Assembly: GCA_013349405.1 (NCBI GenBank)
Contig: DUZS01000017.1
Span: forward strand, 1-64,000
Length of the DNA: 64,000 nt
Source of the DNA: Desulfuromonadales bacterium
GTDB lineage: Bacteria > Desulfobacterota > Desulfuromonadia > Geobacterales > Pseudopelobacteraceae
Reading direction: 5' to 3'
The translations under genes and the position numbers were made by a program. The notes below the pieces were generated by a model, which worked only from the letters and a program-made list of their open reading frames with translations, was not told the DNA's origin and made no database searches. Of the stretch, positions 27,930 to 37,449 are shown one piece after another. The first letter of the stretch is position 1. Each line of letters begins with the position of its first letter.

Positions 27930-29300
27930 TCAGTGCGGCATGTCATTTTTACTTTTTTTCAGTTGATATTTTTCAATTTTATTATACATGGTCAGCCTGC
28001 TTACCTTGAGTATTGCCGCTGCCTGAGCTATGTTGCCGTTGGTCAGATCAAGAACCTTCTGTATATGAATTTTTTCCACTTCATCCAGTGACGGCAGCGT
28101 TTCTTTTATGTCAGTTTCGACTACCGGAAAGAAGAAAGAGAGATCATCCAGTTCAACAAGAGTGCCTCTGGCAACAACCATGGCCCGCTCGATGACATTG
28201 CGCAATTCCCGGATATTTCCGGGCCAGTTATATTCCACCAGCATATCAAGCGTATCCTGGGAGATATCAAGAACGTTTTTGTTCATGGACTGGGAATATT
28301 TCTTTATGAAAAACCGTGCCAGAGCAGGTATGTCGAGCGTGCGGTCCCGCAGAGGCGGAATGGCAATAGTCACAACGTTCAGCCGGTAATAGAGGTCTTC
28401 TCTGAAACTCCCCTCTTGAACCGCACGCTCAAGGTCGTGGGTGGTTGAGCAGATGATGCGGAAATCCACATCTATCTTCTTGTCGCCCCCAAGACGGCTG
28501 AACTGCCTGGTATCGAGAACCCTCAGGATATCCGCCTGCATTTTTTCGCTGATATGCCCTATTTCATCAAGAAATATCGTCCCCTTGTCTGCCATCTCAA
28601 GCCTGCCCTGACGCCGGTACAAGGCTCCGGGGAACGCACCTTTCTCGTGGCCGAACAGTTCACTCTCCAGCAGGCCATCGGAGTACGCCCCGCAATTAAT
28701 AGTAATAATCGGAAAATATTTCCTGCTGCTCTGGCTATGGATTGCCCGGGCGATGAGCTCCTTTCCGGAACCGTTTTCACCCTTGATGATCACGGTCGCA
28801 TCCGTCTGGGCCACTTCAAACACCTTCTCCAGAACTTTCTTTATCTCAGGGCTTTCCCCGATTATTTCATCGGAGAAAGAGATATCATCAATATGCTGAC
28901 GCAGCTGACTGTTTTCGTGCATCAGCCTGCGCTGCTCGACGGCATTGCGGATCAGATGACTCATGTCGTCAGGATCAACAGGTTTGACGATATAATCAAA
29001 CGCCCCCTCTTTCAGCGCCTGTATGCTTGTCTCCACAGAGGCAAAAGCGGTGATCATGATGGTAATAATATTTTTATCGATTTTTTTGATCCTTCTCTGC
29101 AGCTCAAGGCCATCGATTCCGGGCATCTTGATATCAAGCATGACAATATCCCACGGCCCCTGCTGCAGCTTGAGAAGTGCGGCGTTGGCATCTTCTGCAG
29201 AGCTGACGCTATAGCCATCCAGCTCAAACCACTGGCTGAGGGCATCGCGAATTGAGGCTTCATCATCTACAATCAATATTTTTATGTCCGATGGTTTCAT
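27930..29300 (-). CDS. Sigma-54-dependent NtrC-family response regulator with GAFPGA loop
   Basis: This 456-residue regulator has a receiver (Asp56, IVMLDIKMPG), an AAA+ domain (about 140-370; Walker A GENGSGKE, Walker B GTIFLDEIG) and a C-terminal Fis-type helix-turn-helix (NIAQAAAILKVSRLTMYNKI). The sigma-54 contact loop reads GAFPGA (residues 221-226) instead of GAFTGA, so the conserved Thr is Pro. The other AAA+ motifs look intact. The gene follows the Cache kinase by 13 bp, a classic NtrB/NtrC-like pairing. Whether it still opens sigma-54 promoters is uncertain because of the loop change. Confidence 0.93.
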   Translation of the reverse strand: MKPSDIKILIVDDEASIRDALSQWFELDGYSVSSAEDANAALLKLQQGPWDIVMLDIKMPGIDGLELQRRIKKIDKNIITIMITAFASVETSIQALKEGAFDYIVKPVDPDDMSHLIRNAVEQRRLMHENSQLRQHIDDISFSDEIIGESPEIKKVLEKVFEVAQTDATVIIKGENGSGKELIARAIHSQSSRKYFPIITINCGAYSDGLLESELFGHEKGAFPGALYRRQGRLEMADKGTIFLDEIGHISEKMQADILRVLDTRQFSRLGGDKKIDVDFRIICSTTHDLERAVQEGSFREDLYYRLNVVTIAIPPLRDRTLDIPALARFFIKKYSQSMNKNVLDISQDTLDMLVEYNWPGNIRELRNVIERAMVVARGTLVELDDLSFFFPVVETDIKETLPSLDEVEKIHIQKVLDLTNGNIAQAAAILKVSRLTMYNKIEKYQLKKSKNDMPH

Positions 29301-29313
29301 GCGTTATAACCGC

Positions 29314-30762
29314 CTATGTAGGTATGTTTTCTGTATACTCACGGGGAAGAGTAATCGTAAAGGTAGTGCCGACGGTAAGTTGTGATTCGACCTGTATGCT
29401 GCCTGAATGCTGCTGCACAATACCATACACAGCGGAAAGTCCAAGCCCGAGACTGCTGTTATTGTCTTTTGTCGAGAAAAAAGGATCAAAAATGAAGGGA
29501 AGATCATTTTCGGCGATGCCATGGCCATGATCGATTACCTGAATCTGAACGGTGTCACTGCTGGAATAGTCTGTCCGCACCACAATCCGGCTCCCCTGCG
29601 GAGAGGACTCCATAGCATTTACGATCAGTGACACGAGAATCTGTTGAATCGTGCCGGGATCACAGCAGATATCATCATCTCCGGAGTCGAGTTCAGCGAC
29701 CAATTCCAGTTCTTTCATTTTTGCGCTGTGGTCAATGATCCTGGTACTTAACGTAACAACTTCATTCAGGTGAACATGGCGCACATGAGCCTGGGTTTGT
29801 TTGGCAAAGAGCAATAAGTTTTTTACGATTTCACCACACCGTTTTGCCTCGCTAGCCACGATAGACAGATTGTTTACCACCGTGGTAATAGTTGCTTCAG
29901 AAAGATTTTCTTGCAACAGGTATCTGCTTGACAGTTTTGCATAGGATAAAATGCCTGACAGCGGGTTGTTTATTTCATGGGCCACCATGGCAGACAACTT
30001 GCCGAGAGAAGCCATTTTCTCCGATAATGCCAGTGATGATTTCATCTGATCGAGCTCAAGTGTTGCCTCTCTTTCCTTTTTGTGAGTCGTATAACTGACC
30101 GTAATGATGCAGACCAGTATCAGGAAGTTGAATATGCAGATAACAAATGCCGCAACCATGCCGTTCTGAATTAATTTGGAGATTTCGTTTTCAATATCTT
30201 CAACATAAATGCCGGTGCCAACGACCCATTTCCAGGGCACAAACTCCCTGACGTACGATATTTTCGGTGTAATATTTGAGGAGTTGTCATTTTCCTGCCA
30301 CTTGTAACTGACAAACCCGGCCCCTGATTCTGCGACGACATTTACAATTTCCTGAAAGACCTTCTTGCCGTCAAGATCACTGTAATTGCTCAAATCCTTG
30401 CCATTCAGGTCGCTGCGGTACGGATGCACTATCATTCGAGGCGTCATGTCATTGATCCAGAAGTAATCCTTAAACTCCTGGCCGTAATGCATGTTTTTTA
30501 TCTGCTCAATCGCAAGCTTTTGAGCCTGTTCAACAGTAAGTTTGCCCTCCTTTTCATCTTGATGGTATTTGGCAAGGACACTCCAGGCCGTTGTTGTCAG
30601 AGCTTTGATCATCTCCTTTTTTCGTTCCATGCTGCTGTTGCGTATCGTCGGAATGAAAACATACATAAAGACCGACGTAAAAAGAACAATTGTCAGCACC
30701 GTCGGCACCACAACGCGCAGTGTAAACGTCTGCCAGGGAAATGATTTATGGGGAGTTATCAT
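29314..30762 (-). CDS. Cache-domain sensor histidine kinase, NtrB-like
   Basis: This 482-residue kinase has an N-terminal membrane helix (about 12-35), a periplasmic single-Cache domain (about 40-195; YFWINDMTPRMIVHPYRSDL and FVPWKWVVGTGIY are diagnostic), a second helix (about 200-220), HisKA with His near 262 (MVAHEINNPLSG) and HATPase_c (DHGHGI, GLGLSAVYGIV). It has no PAS domain. sCache domains often bind small organic acids. It pairs with the sigma-54 regulator just downstream and shares its sensor type with the protein upstream. Confidence 0.93.
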   Translation of the reverse strand: MITPHKSFPWQTFTLRVVVPTVLTIVLFTSVFMYVFIPTIRNSSMERKKEMIKALTTTAWSVLAKYHQDEKEGKLTVEQAQKLAIEQIKNMHYGQEFKDYFWINDMTPRMIVHPYRSDLNGKDLSNYSDLDGKKVFQEIVNVVAESGAGFVSYKWQENDNSSNITPKISYVREFVPWKWVVGTGIYVEDIENEISKLIQNGMVAAFVICIFNFLILVCIITVSYTTHKKEREATLELDQMKSSLALSEKMASLGKLSAMVAHEINNPLSGILSYAKLSSRYLLQENLSEATITTVVNNLSIVASEAKRCGEIVKNLLLFAKQTQAHVRHVHLNEVVTLSTRIIDHSAKMKELELVAELDSGDDDICCDPGTIQQILVSLIVNAMESSPQGSRIVVRTDYSSSDTVQIQVIDHGHGIAENDLPFIFDPFFSTKDNNSSLGLGLSAVYGIVQQHSGSIQVESQLTVGTTFTITLPREYTENIPT

Positions 30763-30807
30763 ATAATTACACCATTTCTGTCAGAGTACATCTTTTTGGA
30801 ACATAAA

Positions 30808-33435
30808 TTAAACGTCACCCGGCAGGCCGGTAAAGTCATAACTGAGACGAGTCTGGTAGTTTTTTGTCTGGGTAAAGATTTCCTTGAGCAGATGCTGCTC
30901 AACTGACGTGAGCTTTTTGGGGAAGACCATATTGTCAGGCTGTTTACTCCCGCTCGAAACAGCGTCCGCCTGTATGGTAAGCCGCATCTGCATGAGAAAG
31001 CTATACGCCTGCACCATCTCCTTATGACTCAGGTCGGTAAGTATTTTCAGATCGCGAAGCGCATCAAGCCTTTTTATGGTATTAGCGGTAGTAATTTCAT
31101 GTTTGAGTGCATAAATCCGTGCAAAATCAACAATCGGTACCATCGCTTTCTTGATATCCAGTCCCCCCCGGTTGTCACCCGATGTCTCGACAATAAACTT
31201 ACCGAAGCGGCCGATCGGCGGTTCCATAATAAGAATATCCCTGGCAAGGATTTGCAGAAAGCGGAAGTTTTCACTGACGACTCTGATAAGATGATCTTTC
31301 AAGCCATTCACCATGGCTGCATCGCCAAAGGCACAGCGAAAATCGAAGAAAATTTTCGTCCGGAGCAAATCTTCTCCGGTTGCCGAATAAACCCATGTGC
31401 CGAAATACTTTTTCCAGACAGAGACCGGCTGACATAATTCAGGATTCATTGCCATGTTTTTGCCTTTACAGAACAGATACCCCGCATCATTGAGCCAGGT
31501 ACAGACTGTTTTTCCCAGAGCAAGAAAGTATTCTCTGACAGAATCTTCCCGTTCCGGTGTGACATCTTCATAGACGATGGCATTATCCTGATCGGTGTGA
31601 AGCGTCTGCTCCTCGCGTCCCTCACTGCCGAAAACCATAAAGGCAAAAGAGGCAGGTGGTGTACCCAGCTGTTCTATGGCACATTCGATAAACTTCTTCC
31701 GTACTGCGTCATTGATCGCCGTTGTCAGGCTATTGACACTCTGAGGTTTTGCACCACTCTCGATAAAAGTTGCAATAAGGTGCGGCTGAATGGCGTTCAA
31801 CCTGATAATCTCGTCTGGTACCTGGGCAGAGCTGATTTCACGCAGCAATAGTGACGGGGAACAATTCCGGATAGCCTGGAGTTCTGTAGTAGTAATGCAT
31901 CCTGTTGCATGACTGTCTTCAAAATGCTGATTAAAGAACATAACCGTGGACTGCAGCTCGGCAAGCAACGTTCTCCTTGCCTCTTCTCTCACGAACAGGT
32001 CCGAAACATCCTCCATAATGCCATCAAAGAATTGAACATCACCATCATCGTTATAGATGCTGACTCCCCAGATAGAGGCAGAAAAAAGTGAGCCATCTTT
32101 TCTTCTGATCTTCGTGACTTCGCGCCTGAGCTCGCCCTCCCCTGCTTTCACGGCCAGCCGTGCATACTCTTGCTGATCAGGGTATACTGTGGAAACCGGT
32201 TCGGCGAGCAGGCTCTCTCTCGAGTTATACCCAAGCAGCTCTACCAGCGCCGGGTTGGCTTCCACAAACCTCGGATCCGGAGCGGTGGTCATCCTGAAGA
32301 ACCCCACATTCAGGTTATTTGCCATAGTCCTGAATTTTTCTTCACTTGCGCTCAGTGCATCCTCTACTTTTTTTCTGTGTGTTATGTCGGAGACAACGGC
32401 CATGAAGCCGCTCCTGCCTCCCAAAAAAATCCGGGTGGCAGAAATGGTCACATCATAGCGTGTGCCCGTTTTACTCTCCAGATGGGCTTCAAATCGTTCC
32501 GGTACCTGCCTCCCTGCCAGCAGATCCCGCAGGCATTCATTTCCCGGCGACGTCTCAAGCCAGGTGAATGCTTCCTCTGTATGTACGCCTGAAAGTTCGC
32601 TTTGCGAGTATCCGAGCATATCAGAAATTGTCTGGTTCACATACATCAGCGAACCCTCCAGCACCATAAACATACCTTCAGACGCTGACTCAACAAGTGT
32701 TCGATATTTCTCTTCAGAGTCACGCAGAGCTTTTTCTGCGAGCTGTTGTTTTTTCAATGCGTTGTAACTCTGGGCGTCGATATAGAAGAGGAGCACCGAG
32801 ATCAGCAGAAGAATCAGCAGAGATATCTGAATGAGACTATTGGTAATTGACGCAATTTCTTCCTTAACATCGTCAAGATAAACACCGGTCCCGATTATCC
32901 ATCCCCAGGGAGCAAATCCTTTCACATAAGAAATTTTTGGCAGAATGCGCTTTTCTTCGTCTTTCCATTGCCATGTGTATTCAACATAGCCGTCACCTTT
33001 GCTTTCAACAAGCTTGACCATCTCGTTAAAAATACGTTTTCCTTCAGAATCTGAAAACGTAGAGAGATCTTTGCCGTTCAGGTCAGGGCGATAGGGATGA
33101 ACCACCATGCGGGGATGCATATCGTTAATCCAGAAATAATCTTTCATTTCATGGCCGTAACGCAGATTCTGTATCTGATCAATGGCCTGCCGCTGCGCCT
33201 CCTCCCGGGAAATCAGCCCTTTTTGCGCATCGTGTTCGAGCTTCGCAAAAACATTCCCTGCGGAGGTGGTCAGCTCCCGGATCATCTCCTTTTTTCTGTC
33301 AATATTGTTTTTTTCAATTATCGGGATGATTATCAAAAATAGAGCTGTTAAAAAAAGTACAATAGTGATTATGGTAGGAAAGATGAAGCGCGCGAGAAAG
33401 GACATCATTCTTTTTGTCTTTGTATCAATGTTCAT
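30808..33435 (-). CDS. Cache-PAS-PAS protein with DUF294 nucleotidyltransferase domains
   Basis: This is an 875-residue membrane protein. A membrane helix (about 12-35) is followed by a periplasmic single-Cache domain like its neighbour's (YFWINDMHPRMVVHPYRPDL), a second helix (about 205-225), two PAS units (about 240-360, 365-485) and a C-terminal half made of a DUF294 nucleotidyltransferase-like domain (GSEGREEQTLHTDQDNA near 600) and DUF294_C (about 720-860). DUF294 is related to the uridylyltransferase part of GlnD. The metal-binding Asp pair (TDQDN) is intact. There is no kinase domain. It is the first gene of the five-gene operon. Target unknown. Confidence 0.9.
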   Translation of the reverse strand: MNIDTKTKRMMSFLARFIFPTIITIVLFLTALFLIIIPIIEKNNIDRKKEMIRELTTSAGNVFAKLEHDAQKGLISREEAQRQAIDQIQNLRYGHEMKDYFWINDMHPRMVVHPYRPDLNGKDLSTFSDSEGKRIFNEMVKLVESKGDGYVEYTWQWKDEEKRILPKISYVKGFAPWGWIIGTGVYLDDVKEEIASITNSLIQISLLILLLISVLLFYIDAQSYNALKKQQLAEKALRDSEEKYRTLVESASEGMFMVLEGSLMYVNQTISDMLGYSQSELSGVHTEEAFTWLETSPGNECLRDLLAGRQVPERFEAHLESKTGTRYDVTISATRIFLGGRSGFMAVVSDITHRKKVEDALSASEEKFRTMANNLNVGFFRMTTAPDPRFVEANPALVELLGYNSRESLLAEPVSTVYPDQQEYARLAVKAGEGELRREVTKIRRKDGSLFSASIWGVSIYNDDGDVQFFDGIMEDVSDLFVREEARRTLLAELQSTVMFFNQHFEDSHATGCITTTELQAIRNCSPSLLLREISSAQVPDEIIRLNAIQPHLIATFIESGAKPQSVNSLTTAINDAVRKKFIECAIEQLGTPPASFAFMVFGSEGREEQTLHTDQDNAIVYEDVTPEREDSVREYFLALGKTVCTWLNDAGYLFCKGKNMAMNPELCQPVSVWKKYFGTWVYSATGEDLLRTKIFFDFRCAFGDAAMVNGLKDHLIRVVSENFRFLQILARDILIMEPPIGRFGKFIVETSGDNRGGLDIKKAMVPIVDFARIYALKHEITTANTIKRLDALRDLKILTDLSHKEMVQAYSFLMQMRLTIQADAVSSGSKQPDNMVFPKKLTSVEQHLLKEIFTQTKNYQTRLSYDFTGLPGDV

Positions 33436-33541
33436 AAATATCGTTATACAGGATAAAGGGTAGATTTGTCATCTTGTAACAGCTTTTCGTAGTGATGTGG
33501 TACGATCATACGGTAGAAAAAAATATTTCGGATGGGGTTAT

Positions 33542-34189
33542 ATGCGCAGTGTACTGTTAGTTTTCATAGCTTATTTCATTTCATATACGTCGGAGTTACA
33601 TGCAACTGAACGTGCAGTCAGTCGCTTCGACACTGAAGGACTGTCAGGCTGGGAGTCAAAGAGTTTCAAGGGGACAACTGAATACCGGCTGATAAAGGAC
33701 GAAGGCAGAGTTGTCGTTAAAGCAACCAGTCATAATTCGGCGTCAGGAATGATCCGGAAAATCAGTTTTCAGCCGTCCAAATATCGGTATTTACGCTGGA
33801 ATTGGAAAGTAACCGGAACCATAAAGGGGGGCGACGAGAAGACCAAAGCCGGTGATGACTACGCCGCTCGTATATACGTTGTATTTCCAGGCAGATTCTT
33901 TTGGCAGACAAAAGCGATCAATTACATTTGGGCGAATAAGCTGGCGAAAGGGGAATCGATTCCAAATGCCTTTACCGCAAACGCCGGAATGATCGCGGTG
34001 GAGTCAGGCAACAGTGACGCTGGTCAATGGCTGAACGAAGAACGGGATCTGCTGGCCGACTACCGCTCCCTGTTCGGCACCGATCCTCCGGACGCTGAAG
34101 CGATTGCCATCATGACCGATACCGATAATACCGGCGGGACTGCAGAAGCGTGGTACGGTGATATTGTCCTTGCAACGGAGAGGAAATAA
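33542..34189 (+). CDS. DUF3047 secreted protein
   Basis: The likely start is 33542 (MRSVLLVFIAYFISYTSELHA), giving a signal peptide and a mature protein of about 194 residues. The domain is DUF3047: RYLRWNWKVTGTIKGGDEKTKAGDDYAARIYVVF and MTDTDNTGGTAEAWYGDI are the family's marks. Function is not established; the family is common in Geobacter-like and other Gram-negative bacteria. It reads away from the signalling operon, so 33436-33541 holds divergent promoters. The glycosyltransferase gene starts 6 bp after its stop. Confidence 0.85.
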   Translation: MRSVLLVFIAYFISYTSELHATERAVSRFDTEGLSGWESKSFKGTTEYRLIKDEGRVVVKATSHNSASGMIRKISFQPSKYRYLRWNWKVTGTIKGGDEKTKAGDDYAARIYVVFPGRFFWQTKAINYIWANKLAKGESIPNAFTANAGMIAVESGNSDAGQWLNEERDLLADYRSLFGTDPPDAEAIAIMTDTDNTGGTAEAWYGDIVLATERK

Positions 34190-34195
34190 CTCCCC

Positions 34196-35257
34196 ATGCT
34201 TCAGTCACGGACTACGTTACTTTCTGTTATTATTCCAACTCTCAATGAAGCAGAAAACCTGCCCTCTCTTCTCGCTGACCTCAAACAGCAGCAGAACATC
34301 ACGCTTGAAATTATTGTCGGCGATGGCGGCTCGACGGATGCAACGCAATCAGTTGCCGAATCCTCCGGCGCCACCTTTGTCAGTGCGAGGCGGGGGCGCG
34401 GGGCCCAGATGAACGCTGCCACTCTCCGGGCCTCCGGTGACTATCTCCTTTTTCTGCACGCAGATTCCCGTATAGAAGCCCCCTCCCTTCTCAGTAATGC
34501 CGTTGCTGCACTTATCACGGAGCAATCCGAACCGGGCCGGATTGCCGGTCACTTCCGCCTCCGTTTTATCCGTACGACAAAACTGAATGCGGTAGCCTAC
34601 CGCTACGCCGAGGAGAAAACCGCCTTCAACCGGGTGAATACCACCAACGGTGACCAGGGTTTACTCCTCTCCCGTGAGTTTTTCAAATACCTTGGCGGCT
34701 TTGATGAAAGCATGCCGTTTCTGGAAGATCAGCGCATTGCCGAAAAAATCAGATTGGAGGGGCGGTGGATGACGCTCCCCGGATATCTCAAAACGTCGGC
34801 GCGACGCTTTGAAGCAGAAGGCTTTCACCGCCGCTATATCCTGATGAGTATGATGATGGGATTGTACAGCATTGGTGAACAGAAATTCTTTGAACGTGCG
34901 CCGGGGGCTTATCAGGTGCAACAGGAGACCGGTTCCCTGTTCCTGTCACCGTTCTTTGCCCTTATATGGCTGATGATGCGCAAGGAGTGGGGATTACGGG
35001 GGTCTCTTCGAGTATTCTACCTGTTGGGGCGCTATATCCGCCAGAATTCATGGCAGATGTTTTATTTTTTTGATATCAGGTTTCGATCGCTGCTTGGCAC
35101 AGACAGGTATCCATTTTTGAATTTCCATGATCGGTTCTTTGCACCATGTACAAACTTCCGGGTCTGTAATGCACTCACCGGTCTGCTCTGTTTTGTCTGG
35201 TTTATGATGATACTTGCGCCGTACTTCCGGGTTGTTGACCAGAGGTGGCGGAGTTAG
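34196..35257 (+). CDS. TIGR04283-type glycosyltransferase with long C-terminal extension
   Basis: This 353-residue protein has a GT2 core (SVIIPTLNEAENLPSLL, IVGDGGSTD, GRGAQMNAAT, LFLHADSR, NGDQGLLLSREFF) matching the selenodomain-associated transferase family (TIGR04283), whose members usually have about 220-230 residues. Here about 120 extra residues follow, with two hydrophobic segments (LFLSPFFALIWLMM and LLCFVWFMMILAPYF) suggesting membrane attachment. It is co-transcribed with the DUF3047 gene. The acceptor sugar or lipid is unknown. Confidence 0.85.
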   Translation: MLQSRTTLLSVIIPTLNEAENLPSLLADLKQQQNITLEIIVGDGGSTDATQSVAESSGATFVSARRGRGAQMNAATLRASGDYLLFLHADSRIEAPSLLSNAVAALITEQSEPGRIAGHFRLRFIRTTKLNAVAYRYAEEKTAFNRVNTTNGDQGLLLSREFFKYLGGFDESMPFLEDQRIAEKIRLEGRWMTLPGYLKTSARRFEAEGFHRRYILMSMMMGLYSIGEQKFFERAPGAYQVQQETGSLFLSPFFALIWLMMRKEWGLRGSLRVFYLLGRYIRQNSWQMFYFFDIRFRSLLGTDRYPFLNFHDRFFAPCTNFRVCNALTGLLCFVWFMMILAPYFRVVDQRWRS

Positions 35258-35268
35258 TTTGTCTGCTT

Positions 35269-37266
35269 TTATCCAGGAGGAGAATCGAACAGGGTAGTTG
35301 CAATTGAAAGCTGCCGGGGGTTTCCCAGGAGTACAACAACATCATCTGATCTGAGTTTCCATACCGGTTCAGGGTTTGAAATTACTTCATCACCCCGCTT
35401 TATTGCCAGTATTGTAGCACCTGACGTGCCTCTCACCAGGCCATCCAGAAGAGTTGACCCATCTGCAACTGAACCGGATTGCACCCTGCATGTCATCAAT
35501 TCGACGCCGGCAAGGTAGCTTGATATCCCGACGGCATGAATATTACGACGGCTCATGGAGCGGAACATCTGGTATGAATCGTTACGGATCTCACCTATGC
35601 ACACTTCGATCTGGTCATGCGGAATCAGATAGTTCCGTAGTACCCGTGAAAATATTTCGATAGATGTTTCAAATTCCTCCGGAATGACTTCGTTTGCCCC
35701 GAGAGCATAGAGCGGTTCCATTTCAATGATATAGCGAGTTCTCACGATGATGTGAACACCGCTGTTGATGCTGCGTGCCTGAGCGACAATGCGCCGTGAA
35801 GCGACTGCATCCGAAATGGCCACAACCAGAATACGTGCCTTGCCAATATGGGCATGCTCCAGAATTTCCTGACGCGAGGCATCGCCGAAGAGTATCTTTA
35901 TCCCCTTCTTCCTCTCATTCCGTACGGTCAGATGATTCGCCTCGATGGCAAGATACGGTATACCATTGCTTACGAGAACCTTCGCCACATTTTTTCCGTT
36001 GACACCGTAACCGACAACAATGACATGGCCTTCCATCGGAAAGCGGTCATGACTCATGCCGGTAGTTCTCGTTCCTTTTAACAGAAACGCCGGTAGAAGA
36101 CGGGGAAGGATGGCTGAGGCCATTTCGGCAAAAGGAACTGCATACTTCAGGTAGAGCGGCGTCAGAGCCATGGTGGCGACAGATGCTGCGAGAAATATCT
36201 GATAGGTTGTTGCTGATAATAGACCGTACTTCATGCCTGTATGTGACAGGACAAAGGCAAACTCACCAACCTGGGCCAGTACAAGCCCACAGGTCAGGGC
36301 TACCCGCGCCGGAAACCGCAGCGCCAGAATTGCGCCTGCCACAACCACAAATTTGACGGCAATGATAATCATCACAACTGCTAAAATAATAAGAGGATTG
36401 GACAACACAAACGCAGGATTCAAAAGCATCCCGACGGAAATGAAGAAGAGGCTGATAAATGCGTCCCTGAACGGAATAATGTCGCCCATGACCTGATGGC
36501 TGTATTCAGATTCTGAAATGGCCAGACCGGCGATAAATGCACCTAACGCGAGTGAGAGACCAACCTGGGCGGTGAGCCAGGCGGTGCCGAAGCCAACGAA
36601 GATAATGGTGAGTATGAACAACTCCCTGCTTCTCGTGCGCACTACCTGACTGAATATCCACGGCACGGCAAAGCGTGAGCCGAAGTGAGCAATGACAACA
36701 ACCACGACCGCTTTAGCCGAGACAAGTACCACATCAACGAAACCATTGCCTGCTCCGCCGAGGAACGGCACAAAGAGCATCAGCGGAACAACACAGAGAT
36801 CCTGAAAAATCAGTATGCCAAGGGTCGCTTTCCCGTGAGGCGTATCCATCTCACCGGCATCCATGAGGAGTTTCATCAGTATAGCGGTGCTGGAGAGGGA
36901 TACCAGAAATCCGAAAAAAACGGACTCTGCCGGAGTGAAGCCGGCTGTCACAGATACCAGAGTGACAAGGCCGATGGTAAGTGCCACCTGTAATCCACCG
37001 CCCCACAACACCAGATAGCGGATACGAAGCAACTCTTTCAGAGAGAATTCAATCCCGATTGTGAAAAGCAGCAGCACGACGCCAATCTCCGCCATCTGCT
37101 CAACTTCGTGAATATTACTCACTAAACCAAGGGCATGGGGGCCGGCTAGTATTCCGGTAGCAAGAAAACCGATGATTGAGGGTATTTTGAACTGCCGGAA
37201 CAACAGCAGGGTAAACAGTGCCAAACCGAGCAGGAGTACTATGTCTTTTAAGAGTCCGTATTCCAA
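35269..37266 (-). CDS. CPA2 cation:proton antiporter with TrkA domains (KefB/KefC-like)
   Basis: This 665-residue membrane protein has about 12 membrane segments in residues 1-385 (starting GLALFTLLLFRQFKIPSIIG; LLLFTIGIEFSLKEL is typical of CPA2), then a TrkA-N domain (about 412-530) with nucleotide-binding GYGVNGKNVA, then a TrkA-C domain (about 570-660). It should exchange K+ or Na+ for protons, gated by a nucleotide. It lies convergent to the glycosyltransferase gene, which ends 11 bp away. No ancillary KefF/KefG gene is nearby. Confidence 0.92.
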   Translation of the reverse strand: MEYGLLKDIVLLLGLALFTLLLFRQFKIPSIIGFLATGILAGPHALGLVSNIHEVEQMAEIGVVLLLFTIGIEFSLKELLRIRYLVLWGGGLQVALTIGLVTLVSVTAGFTPAESVFFGFLVSLSSTAILMKLLMDAGEMDTPHGKATLGILIFQDLCVVPLMLFVPFLGGAGNGFVDVVLVSAKAVVVVVIAHFGSRFAVPWIFSQVVRTRSRELFILTIIFVGFGTAWLTAQVGLSLALGAFIAGLAISESEYSHQVMGDIIPFRDAFISLFFISVGMLLNPAFVLSNPLIILAVVMIIIAVKFVVVAGAILALRFPARVALTCGLVLAQVGEFAFVLSHTGMKYGLLSATTYQIFLAASVATMALTPLYLKYAVPFAEMASAILPRLLPAFLLKGTRTTGMSHDRFPMEGHVIVVGYGVNGKNVAKVLVSNGIPYLAIEANHLTVRNERKKGIKILFGDASRQEILEHAHIGKARILVVAISDAVASRRIVAQARSINSGVHIIVRTRYIIEMEPLYALGANEVIPEEFETSIEIFSRVLRNYLIPHDQIEVCIGEIRNDSYQMFRSMSRRNIHAVGISSYLAGVELMTCRVQSGSVADGSTLLDGLVRGTSGATILAIKRGDEVISNPEPVWKLRSDDVVVLLGNPRQLSIATTLFDSPPG

Positions 37267-37449
37267 GTCAGCGACCTTTGTTCAAAAGTTCTGTCATTCT
37301 TTGATCAAATCATCCATCTGTTTCATGCAAAATATTTACTTGCGAGCAGTACCCGTGATATATACGTCGCCACTATCACTGTTATATCACCTTCACCATT
37401 TTTTTCACTCCTTTAGTTGTTATTTGAAGGGGGCATCAGGAGCGTTCGT

